A stretch of DNA of 64,000 bases from SCGC-AAA076-P13 sp964276235 (GTDB lineage: Bacteria > Pseudomonadota > Gammaproteobacteria > Magnimaribacterales > D2472), in assembly GCA_964276235.1 (NCBI GenBank), contig CAXYEK010000001.1, positions 62,001-126,000 on the forward strand, read 5' to 3'. The notes beneath the pieces were generated by a model, which was not told the DNA's origin, did not search any database, and saw only the letters and a list, made by a program, of their open reading frames with translations. Of the stretch, positions 25,710 through 32,558 are shown one piece after another (within the stretch, counting starts at the first letter, position 1; every line of letters starts with the position of its first letter). The position numbers were made by a program, and so were the translations under genes.

Positions 25710-26207
25710 TCAGCTTGCTTTAGACGGACTATTTATTAAACCCACGCCACTTAAGATTTTTTTCTCTTTGTATTTATTGAAAACTTCAAAAAGCAAATAA
25801 AACCAGAATCCATTTACTATCGGCTCTACAAATGCATCAATAACTGCAAGATTTAATGGAGCCCCTGTAAGCAATCTGTTGCAAGTCATGGCAATAAGAA
25901 TATGTCCAACAGTATATAAAAATGCCAATAAAATACCGACCTGATTAACATTAATTATTGTTGATTTACTTTGCTCTATCTTCTTAACAAATGCTTTCTT
26001 TAAATAAACTAAAAGGAAGTAGAACCAGAAACCATTAATGATTGGCTCAACAAATGCATCTGCTACCGCCATATCAAGAGATGCACCGGTAATAATTCTA
26101 TTGCATGCCATAGCAACAAGGATATGGCCGATGGTATAAATTACAGATAGATAAAGATTTTCATATTTGAAAATTTTTACGTCGTCATATTTTAAGTATT
26201 CTTTCAT
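25710..26207 (-). CDS. Tandem DUF2061 membrane protein, MntR-controlled, candidate manganese importer
   Basis: The protein has 165 residues from the ATG at 26207; AAGG is 8 bases upstream. Two copies of one unit lie in tandem, each with YTxGHILxAMxCNRxxTGAxLxxAVxDAFVEPIxNGFWFY (about residues 24-64 and 96-136). Each unit has two hydrophobic helices, which fits DUF2061. His, Cys and Asp/Glu in the membrane (GHI, ACNR, DAFVEP) could form a metal path. A promoter with two MntR-type boxes lies directly upstream (26230-26280). A small MntR/Mur-controlled inner-membrane Mn importer (MntX) is known from marine bacteria; whether this protein is related I cannot tell. The role is inferred from regulation. 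Confidence 0.65.
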   Translation of the reverse strand: MKEYLKYDDVKIFKYENLYLSVIYTIGHILVAMACNRIITGASLDMAVADAFVEPIINGFWFYFLLVYLKKAFVKKIEQSKSTIINVNQVGILLAFLYTVGHILIAMTCNRLLTGAPLNLAVIDAFVEPIVNGFWFYLLFEVFNKYKEKKILSGVGLINSPSKAS

Positions 26208-26229
26208 CAACAATGCCTTATAAATTGCA

Positions 26230-26280
26230 GTAGCTTAAGCTACGGATTTTAAATGTATCAATGGCTACGGATCATGTCAA
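26230..26280 (-). promoter_or_regulatory. Promoter with two MntR-type operators for the DUF2061 gene
   Basis: On the minus strand TTGACA (26275-26280), 17 bp and TACATT (26252-26257) form a near-consensus promoter. Palindromes GTATCAATGGCTAC (26255-26268, over the spacer and -10) and GTAGCTTAAGCTAC (26230-26243, around the start site) lie 25 bp apart. They match the core of the E. coli MntR box (ATAGCAAAGGCTAT). Confidence 0.8.
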
Positions 26281-26325
26281 GGGGATAATGTAAGCTATTG
26301 AAATATCTTACGCTAAGGACAGGAA

Positions 26326-26379
26326 GGATTGCCTTGGTAAAAGGCTAGCTTTGACGCTACGCTAGAAAAAGCCTAATCC
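26326..26379. repeat. Nested imperfect inverted repeat between the DUF2061 and thioredoxin genes
   Basis: Three nested pairings are visible: GGATT/AATCC (outer), AGGC/GCCT, and TAGC/GCTA (inner), with unpaired bases between. It lies just beyond the 3' end of the thioredoxin gene and could end that transcript or be a mobile remnant. It has no T-run. Confidence 0.35.
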
Positions 26380-26392
26380 AACAATCGCTGTG

Positions 26393-26896
26393 TTAACAAT
26401 CCTGATCGAGCTGTTGGTTTAATAAAGCTAGTAGCTCATCTTTAGGGATAAAACCTGATAGATTTAGCTGCGCTATCCCCTGACGGTCAAACACTAGCAG
26501 CCTCGGAACGTTTGAGTTATCCAATGCGTTTAGTAACTTAGAGTTAATTTGAAACGCTGGGAATTCGTTTTTGCTGCGTCTTAGATCTTGCGTTAGCTTT
26601 CGTTTATCATCTCCAATACCCATCATGACTGATGTTAGCTGTGGGCATTCATTTTGCAAACTCTTGAGTACGCGATGTTGTTTTTTACACCATGAGCAAT
26701 CGGTACTAAAAACAGCAATAGCCATAGCTGAGCCATAAAAATCTTTTAAGGTCTCTCTTTTTGGACTATCAAGACGTTCGAATTTCTCCAGGTATACTTG
26801 TGGCAGCGGTTTTAATGCAGCCACTTCTGAGGCACCAGTAACTTGGCAGAGCAACGAAAAAGTGAGTAGATAAAAGCCTATTAAATAGTGTTTCAT
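26393..26896 (-). CDS. Periplasmic TlpA/thioredoxin-like protein in the manganese receptor operon
   Basis: The protein has 167 residues with a signal peptide (LIGFYLLTFSLLCQVTGA). The thioredoxin active site is FSTDCSWCKKQH, a CxxC with Trp as in periplasmic DsbE/TlpA types; the cis-Pro is in NVPRLLVFD. It starts 9 bp after the TonB receptor stop, so both are in one transcript. The receptor has a CSMC pair in its plug, a possible partner. Base composition is higher in GC than the surroundings. Confidence 0.8.
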   Translation of the reverse strand: MKHYLIGFYLLTFSLLCQVTGASEVAALKPLPQVYLEKFERLDSPKRETLKDFYGSAMAIAVFSTDCSWCKKQHRVLKSLQNECPQLTSVMMGIGDDKRKLTQDLRRSKNEFPAFQINSKLLNALDNSNVPRLLVFDRQGIAQLNLSGFIPKDELLALLNQQLDQDC

Positions 26897-26905
26897 TGTT
26901 TCCTG

Positions 26906-29050
26906 TTATCCAAAGTCTAAATTAAAGCCTATATAAGCCGTTCGCCCTCGCATCGGAGCAAAGATATAGGTAACGTCATAGCCGCCGGACTCATCAAATA
27001 GTAAGGGTGAAGATTCGTCATCCGCTTGATTGTAGTCGAAAAGATTCAAAGCGCCAAAGTACAGCTCGACATTACTACTCAGTTGATAGGCAATTTTTGT
27101 ATCAACATTAAAAAAGGAGGAAGCCATAGCGGGTTTATTGCCAGAGCCATTTTTTTTGTCAAATCCTTTATAGCCGTAGTCGGAGAGATTACGACTAGCG
27201 ACCCAAGTAGTGGCCAAACTTATTCGCCATTTTTGGTTATCCCAAAGCCCACTTAACGTGGCTCTCTTTTCAGTCGGTGCTATGGCAAATGACTCTTTGA
27301 AAACAGCATTGTAATCGAATATTTCTGCACTTATCCCAATATTAAAACGTTCTGTCCACTGATAGTTTAGTGTCCAGTCAATAGCCATGACTTTGGCCTT
27401 ATCAGTAAGTTGTGTCAATACTGGAACATCCTCTGTGGTTTGACTCAGGGTTGCCAGATTATCGACCGCAGTGTGAGCGAAGGAAAAGGTTGAGATAACT
27501 TTGTTTGCAGCATAATTGAGCGAGTAATTAATGCCAGAAGAGCGCTCAGGCTCAGTCACTTGGACAGAATAACCTTTTTCGGCATCTAAAATGCCATGAT
27601 CGCTCTCGAAAAAGGATAGTGGTGCTCTGTAGCCTTTGCCAAAAGATAAGCGAGACTGCCAATCATCATCATGACGATAGCGCATATCTACTCGTGGCGA
27701 TATCAGCGTTCGATCAATCTCTTTACCAATCTCATCACTATCAATAAAGTCTGCTTGGATCTGATCAAATCGCAGTGCCAATTCCATGTCAAATTTATCA
27801 TTGGGTGTCCAACTGTCCTGTATATAAAAGCCTAAAACATTATAGTCAAAGCTATCAGACATATAGTCGGGGTTATTAATGAGTGCATTAGACTTTGAGC
27901 GCATACGTTCTCTTCGGCTATCCGTGCCAAAGGTCAAAAAATGTTGGTTAGATAATTCATAATTAAAGCGAGCATCTAGATAGCGCATGACATCGTCGGC
28001 ATAATAATCAATGCCCTCATAAAACGAATCTTGCACGTGAGATATATTTGCAATGCTAAGTGTTACGTTAAGTTTAGACTCAAAGTCATGTAGTAGATTA
28101 ATCAATATCTCATTTCGCTTGGTACTTACCCACTCAGCTGTTTCCCAAGGTTTGCCAATATAACGACCATTGACGTCGCCACCGACAAATAAATTATTAG
28201 ATTCCCCTTCTGCGAAACTGTCCAATGCCGAGCGAATATCATCCGCAGTATCGCCCAATACTGGACCTCCAAAAACCTCTGACTTGGTATGATTAAGTCG
28301 CGTTCTAAGGTTGGTGGAATAGCTAAAATCATGAGATCCTGTGAATGTGAACGACTGATTATCTAAAAATGGCGTTTCACTAACGCCATTACTGTCACCA
28401 TCAAACTGATCACGGATATCCTTCTGAACGACCAGGCTACCTTGGCTAGAACCGCTTTGGTTGACGCCAGTTAGCATTACAGCCGCTTTTTGATAACCAC
28501 CTTCTCCCGTAGAAACGTCGATTTCTATATGGTTTTTACTTGGTATTTTGGAGACTAAATTAATCGTGCCGCCAATAGCTTCCGGAGATATTAATGATGC
28601 GCCAGCACCACGCGCTATTTCTATTGTACCTACGCCTGCCATGGCTACAGCATCTAAGCCATAAAATCCTGAGAGCATGGTATGAATGGGAATACCATCA
28701 ACAAGAACATTAGTATGTTCGCCTTTTAACCCATTGATCATCACTCTTTTAGCACCACACATAGAGCACTCATTAGATACACGAACGCCCAGCGCAGCTT
28801 GCAGGGCATCAGTTAGGCTTGAGGCCTGCTTATCTTTTAACTGTTGAGAGCTCAATAATTCTGTTTTAGAAATGGTGTTCTTAAGTTCCCCAGCTTTATA
28901 AAGACGCTGCCTTACGCCAAGAACAACAATTGACTCTATATCTTTATTGTCGACTTTTTTCTCAAGCTCCTCAGTGAAGGCTAAACTGGAAAAAAATGTG
29001 CAGAATAATACGGTAAGGAAAACTAAATGCCCAAGGATAGTTTTATCCAT
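26906..29050 (-). CDS. TonB-dependent receptor controlled by MntR, candidate manganese receptor
   Basis: The protein has 714 residues: a signal peptide (LVFLTVLFCTFFSSLAF), a plug domain with ECSMCGAKRVMINGLKGEH, VDGIPIHTMLSG and EIARGAGASLISPEAIGGTI, then a barrel ending in NLDFG. The pair C-S-M-C in the plug is unusual for TonB receptors. The promoter carries two MntR-type operators, and mntR is transcribed divergently 121 bp away, so the natural cargo is most likely Mn(II) or a Mn chelate (compare MnoT of rhizobia). GC content is clearly higher than in the neighbours, pointing to transfer from another gammaproteobacterium. The cargo is inferred from regulation, not from the protein. Confidence 0.8.
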   Translation of the reverse strand: MDKTILGHLVFLTVLFCTFFSSLAFTEELEKKVDNKDIESIVVLGVRQRLYKAGELKNTISKTELLSSQQLKDKQASSLTDALQAALGVRVSNECSMCGAKRVMINGLKGEHTNVLVDGIPIHTMLSGFYGLDAVAMAGVGTIEIARGAGASLISPEAIGGTINLVSKIPSKNHIEIDVSTGEGGYQKAAVMLTGVNQSGSSQGSLVVQKDIRDQFDGDSNGVSETPFLDNQSFTFTGSHDFSYSTNLRTRLNHTKSEVFGGPVLGDTADDIRSALDSFAEGESNNLFVGGDVNGRYIGKPWETAEWVSTKRNEILINLLHDFESKLNVTLSIANISHVQDSFYEGIDYYADDVMRYLDARFNYELSNQHFLTFGTDSRRERMRSKSNALINNPDYMSDSFDYNVLGFYIQDSWTPNDKFDMELALRFDQIQADFIDSDEIGKEIDRTLISPRVDMRYRHDDDWQSRLSFGKGYRAPLSFFESDHGILDAEKGYSVQVTEPERSSGINYSLNYAANKVISTFSFAHTAVDNLATLSQTTEDVPVLTQLTDKAKVMAIDWTLNYQWTERFNIGISAEIFDYNAVFKESFAIAPTEKRATLSGLWDNQKWRISLATTWVASRNLSDYGYKGFDKKNGSGNKPAMASSFFNVDTKIAYQLSSNVELYFGALNLFDYNQADDESSPLLFDESGGYDVTYIFAPMRGRTAYIGFNLDFG

Positions 29051-29074
29051 AAATATAATGTCCTTAAAAGTTCA

Positions 29075-29125
29075 GTAGTGTAAGCTACGGATACGAAATG
29101 TAGCAATGGCTACGGATGATGTCAA
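29075..29125 (-). promoter_or_regulatory. Promoter with two MntR-type operators for the TonB receptor operon
   Basis: Minus-strand TTGACA (29120-29125), 17 bp and TACATT (29097-29102). Operators GTAGCAATGGCTAC (29100-29113) and GTAGTGTAAGCTAC (29075-29088) are spaced 25 bp, as at 26230-26280. A plus-strand TATAAT at 29129-29134 may serve mntR, which would then be autoregulated. Confidence 0.82.
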
Positions 29126-29171
29126 GGGTATAATTTTTAAATAGAGTAAATTTTTAGAAGGGAGGTGTCTA

Positions 29172-29585
29172 GTGGAAGAAAAAGTTAAAGCCCGTTCGGT
29201 TCCCTTTTCACAGACTCGTTCACGTCATGCTAGTGAGACCGCTGAAGATTATGTTGAAGCTGTCATGGAGTTAATTGAGGAATTAGGTGAATGTAGAGTG
29301 CTAGATCTAGCAAGATATTTTAATGTTAGTCATGTCACTGTTTCCCGAATAGTAAAACGATTGCATGATGAAAATCTTCTCTATTCACAACCTTATAAAC
29401 CAGTAGAACTCACTGCTGAGGGCTCTAAACTTGCAAAACGAGTTAAAGAGCGTCATGAAATTGTTTTAGCTTTTTTAATTGCGCTTGGAGTTGATAGGAC
29501 TAATGCAGAAATTGATAGTGAAGGCATTGAACATCATGTGGGATCAAAAACGCTTGCTGAGATGAAACGCTTCTTAAAAAGATAA
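29172..29585 (+). CDS. mntR: Manganese-responsive repressor MntR (DtxR family)
   Basis: The protein has 137 residues from a GTG with GGGAGG 6 bases upstream. A winged helix-turn-helix (LDLARYFNVSHVTVSRIVKRL, about residues 44-64, abbreviated) is followed by the dimerisation/metal domain. Metal ligands are probably in HASETAEDYVEA, and in the later HEIV and EGIEHHVGSKTL. The SRHASETAEDYVEA stretch is that of the E. coli-type MntR. With bound Mn(II) it should repress the two promoters with GTAGC-N4-GCTAC sites nearby, and perhaps its own. Confidence 0.92.
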   Translation: MEEKVKARSVPFSQTRSRHASETAEDYVEAVMELIEELGECRVLDLARYFNVSHVTVSRIVKRLHDENLLYSQPYKPVELTAEGSKLAKRVKERHEIVLAFLIALGVDRTNAEIDSEGIEHHVGSKTLAEMKRFLKR

Positions 29586-29613
29586 TCTTAATAGAGATGC
29601 AAAAAAAATAAAA

Positions 29614-29690
29614 TGGTGGGCCCGGGAGGACTCGAACCTCCGACCAATGGATTATGAGTCCACTGCTCTAACCAACTGAGCTACAGGCCC
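29614..29690 (-). tRNA. tRNA with anticodon CAT, probably tRNA-Ile2
   Basis: The minus strand reads GGGCCTGTAGCTCAGTTGGT at the 5' end; the anticodon loop is CTCATAA and CCA is encoded. CAT can be Met or lysidine-modified Ile. In E. coli ileX (Ile2) lies beside rpoD, and this gene is also next to rpoD, which favours Ile2. A tilS search elsewhere in the genome would be consistent with this. Confidence 0.85.
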
Positions 29691-29728
29691 CTTGTTAAAT
29701 CAACCTTTACAAGCATTTCTCTAAAAAA

Positions 29729-29765
29729 AGGTGTGTCAAAAAACTTAGCACACTACGACACACTT
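29729..29765. repeat. Left imperfect inverted repeat of a small insertion
   Basis: AGGTGTGTC starts a 37-base stretch ending GACACACTT. An inverted counterpart lies at 30556-30584 (AAGTGTGT ... TGACACACCT). Both are inside the 990-bp segment between the two tRNA-derived repeats, near its ends. They resemble terminal repeats of a small element. Confidence 0.45.
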
Positions 29766-29902
29766 GCTCCATAATAATTGCTACTACAAAGAGAAATGAA
29801 TTTTACACTATTTAAGTGTGCGTATGAAAGAAAAAAGTAATAGACAGTAATGCAAAATTTGTTATGTATAAAAAACAAATATTACAGACTTGGCACTAAC
29901 GA

Positions 29903-29926
29903 AACAGGTTGCGAATGGCAACTGTT
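29903..29926. repeat. Hairpin near the 3' end of the DUF4345 gene
   Basis: AACAG-G-TTGC-GAATG-GCAA-CTGTT forms a stem of nine pairs with one bulged G, 49 bases past the stop codon at 29975 on the minus strand. It may be a weak terminator; no long T-run follows. Confidence 0.35.
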
Positions 29927-29974
29927 AAAGCAAAACAAAATAGGTTGCTTAGGAAACAAATATGAATGATTTTT

Positions 29975-30349
29975 TTACTGTTTTTTGATAAGTAAGTAGC
30001 CTATTAGGCCAAAAATAATTTCTAAAAATAGATAAAAAATAAAGATTGGACTTGGTAGACCATCAATTATGATACTTGCAATTCTTCCTAATGCTATCCC
30101 AGTGACAAAAATTGTTAAACTCCATAAAGCAGGTAATTGGAGATTAGAGTTATATGCTCCCAATATCCAAAAAGTTACTAAGGCTATATATAAACCTGAA
30201 ATAGCTCTTAAAATATTTAATAAATTTGTATTAGTTACTTCAATATCATACAAAAAAGGCATTGTTTGGTTTGGTAAAATTCCGTATCCCAAAGAAACAA
30301 AAAATACGCCGATAGCAACAAATACTAAAAAAAAAGATTCTTTTTTCAT
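29975..30349 (-). CDS. DUF4345-like small membrane protein (insertion cargo)
   Basis: The protein has 124 residues and four hydrophobic helices. LRAISGLYIALVTFWILGAY and ALGRIASIIIDGLPSP match the DUF4345 family, whose function is unknown. AGGAAAAATAT precedes the ATG. It is the only gene in the 990-bp segment bounded by the tRNA and its 40-bp partial copy, so it probably came in with that insertion. The flanking 283 bp (29691-29974) and 336 bp (30350-30685) hold only the repeats described, a short GC-rich patch near 30510-30540, and no gene I can support. Confidence 0.7.
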   Translation of the reverse strand: MKKESFFLVFVAIGVFFVSLGYGILPNQTMPFLYDIEVTNTNLLNILRAISGLYIALVTFWILGAYNSNLQLPALWSLTIFVTGIALGRIASIIIDGLPSPIFIFYLFLEIIFGLIGYLLIKKQ

Positions 30350-30555
30350 ATATTTTTCCTCATTAAATATATACCTTATAACAATGACACAACGGTTTGG
30401 GAAAAAAAAATAAATTGTTTATATACATTTTTTATATATTGTTTAAATCTAGTGAATGTCTAAAAACCTCTCAAAATATTTGATTACTAGATATATACTC
30501 ACCCCACTCGGCTGGTACTCCTGCTCCGGTGGACACAATCAGCATTTTATGAACT

Positions 30556-30584
30556 AAGTGTGTAGCAAAAAAACTGACACACCT
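30556..30584. repeat. Right imperfect inverted repeat of the small insertion
   Basis: AAGTGTGTAGC, an A-run and TGACACACCT. The reverse complement begins AGGTGTGTCA, equal to the start of the left repeat at 29729. Confidence 0.45.
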
Positions 30585-30640
30585 AAATATAGCATGGCTA
30601 TAAACACTGTAGGAATGGGGGTTTAGAGTTGTAGCAAGGA

Positions 30641-30680
30641 ATTATGAGTCCACTGCTCTAACCAACTGAGCTACAGGCCC
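30641..30680 (-). repeat. 40-bp partial copy of the tRNA-Ile2 5' half
   Basis: These 40 bases are identical to 29651-29690, which is the 5' half of the tRNA (acceptor strand, D arm, anticodon stem and loop). The two copies are direct repeats 990 bp apart. Exchange between them would remove the DUF4345 segment and leave one intact tRNA next to rpoD. This is the footprint of an insertion at the tRNA gene. Confidence 0.85.
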
Positions 30681-30685
30681 GAAAC

Positions 30686-32500
30686 TTAATCGTCTAAGAA
30701 ACTTTTTAAATGACTAGATCTACTAGGGTGTCTAAGTTTTCTTAAAGCTTTTGCTTCTATCTGACGTATTCTTTCTCTAGTGACATCAAACTGCTTCCCT
30801 ACTTCTTCTAAAGTGTGATCAGTATTCATGCCGATACCAAAGCGCATTCTAAGAACCTTGGCTTCTCTTGCTGTAAGAGATCCAAGGACATCATCGGTTG
30901 CGAAGTGTAGACTATCTTCAGTAGCATTATCAAGAGGAGATTCTATAACAGTATCTTCAATGAAATCACCTAAGCTTGAATCTTCATCATCGCCAATTGG
31001 AGTTTCTGTTGAAATAGGTTCTTTTGCTATTTTTAAGACCTTTCTTACCTTATCTTCTGGCATATCAAGCTCTTTACTTAATTCTTCAGGTGTAGGCTCT
31101 CTACCCATATCCTGCATCATCTGACGAGATACTCTATTTAGCTTATTAATAGTTTCTATCATATGCACCGGAATTCTAATTGTTCTTGCTTGGTCAGCGA
31201 TTGATCTTGTTATCGCCTGTCTGATCCACCAAGTAGCATAAGTAGAAAATTTATATCCTCTTCTATATTCAAATTTATCAACAGCCTTCATTAAACCAAT
31301 ATTTCCTTCTTGGATGAGATCTAAAAACTGAAGTCCTCTGTTTGTATATTTTTTAGCAATAGAAATAACAAGTCTTAAGTTCGCCTCGACCATATCTTTT
31401 TTTGCACGTCTCATCTTGGCTTCACCCATAGACATGTTTCTATTTATTTCTTTAATCTCTTTAACGCTCAAGCCAACTCTTTGTTCTAGCTCAATAATAT
31501 CTTTTTGAGCAATAACAACGTCTTGTTTTACTTTTTCAAGTAAATCTTTTTTATACTTTTTCTCTTTCATTAAAGAATCTACCCATCTAACTTTTGTTAA
31601 GTTATCTGTATAAGTAGCTAAGAAATCTTTTCTTGGCATACGAGCATTTCTAACAAGTTGTTCTAAAATAAATTTCTCTCTTTCTCTGATCTTGTTAAGT
31701 CCGTCTCTGGCAATAGAAGCTATATCATCAAACATTCTTGGGCTGAATTTTAGAAATTGGAAAATCTCTCCAACTTTCTTGAATTCTGCGTTTGCTTCTT
31801 TTGAGTGTCGTCCTTTTGATTCAATAACTTTAAGAGTTTTATTATATTGACGTTTCAAATTGGTCATTCTTCTTTGAACTTCAACCATATCAGGACCAGA
31901 TGGAGTTTCATCATCTGACTCCTCTGCTGCTTCTGCTTCTTCTTTAGCTCTTTGACTTCCTGGACCTGCTGAAGGTACAACTTCCATTTCCTCTAAGAAA
32001 CCAGTTAAAAAGTCATTAATTTTTTTCTCGCCATCTTTTACCATCTGATGGTAATCGATTACAAATTCGACTGTCTTTGGATATGGAACACTGGCGTTAA
32101 GAAGATCTCTCATGCCTTCTTCAATTCTTTTAGCAATTTCGATTTCGCCTTCACGAGTAAGAAGATCAACAGTTCCCATTTCACGCATATACATTCTTAC
32201 AGGATCAGTTGTTCTTCCTGTTTCATTCTCTACAGCTGCTAATGCCTCGGCTGCTTGCTCTAGGGCAATGTCATCGGAGTCATCTGAATTGGCTAGTAAT
32301 AAATCATCAGCATCTGGTGCTGTTTCATGAACTTGGAGACCCAAGTCATTGATCATCCCAATAATTTCATCAACTTGATCTGGATCTGATATATCTTCGG
32401 GTAGATGATCGTTTACATCTGCATACGTTAAATAACCCTGCTCTCTTCCCTTCTCAATGAGCTCGGCTATCTTAGAACCTTTTTTGCTTAGTTTATCCAC
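30686..32500 (-). CDS. rpoD: RNA polymerase primary sigma factor RpoD (sigma-70)
   Basis: The protein has 604 residues from a GTG start. Region 1.1 (GYLTYADVNDHLPEDI), region 1.2 (DPVRMYMREMG), the long non-conserved insert typical of proteobacterial RpoD (about residues 125-360), regions 2.1-2.4 (FLDLIQEGNIGLM, YATWWIRQAITR), region 3 and region 4.2 (VTRERIRQIEAKALRKLRHP) are all present. It directs housekeeping transcription. dnaG lies 58 bp upstream and is co-directional. The conserved rpsU-dnaG-rpoD operon is split here: rpsU is at 62544. Confidence 0.98.
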   Translation of the reverse strand: MDKLSKKGSKIAELIEKGREQGYLTYADVNDHLPEDISDPDQVDEIIGMINDLGLQVHETAPDADDLLLANSDDSDDIALEQAAEALAAVENETGRTTDPVRMYMREMGTVDLLTREGEIEIAKRIEEGMRDLLNASVPYPKTVEFVIDYHQMVKDGEKKINDFLTGFLEEMEVVPSAGPGSQRAKEEAEAAEESDDETPSGPDMVEVQRRMTNLKRQYNKTLKVIESKGRHSKEANAEFKKVGEIFQFLKFSPRMFDDIASIARDGLNKIREREKFILEQLVRNARMPRKDFLATYTDNLTKVRWVDSLMKEKKYKKDLLEKVKQDVVIAQKDIIELEQRVGLSVKEIKEINRNMSMGEAKMRRAKKDMVEANLRLVISIAKKYTNRGLQFLDLIQEGNIGLMKAVDKFEYRRGYKFSTYATWWIRQAITRSIADQARTIRIPVHMIETINKLNRVSRQMMQDMGREPTPEELSKELDMPEDKVRKVLKIAKEPISTETPIGDDEDSSLGDFIEDTVIESPLDNATEDSLHFATDDVLGSLTAREAKVLRMRFGIGMNTDHTLEEVGKQFDVTRERIRQIEAKALRKLRHPSRSSHLKSFLDD

Positions 32501-32558
32501 GAATTCTTATACTCCAAATATGTTTACTCTATCTAGTGATTAAAAACGTTATTTCAAT

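Noticed and set aside
27026..27256. Plus-strand ORF inside the MntR-controlled receptor gene
   Set aside because: Shadow of the minus-strand receptor frame; no ribosome site or family.
30500..30550. GC-rich patch before the right inverted repeat as a gene remnant
   Set aside because: Too short to assign, and stop codons interrupt the frames; noted only as part of the insertion.
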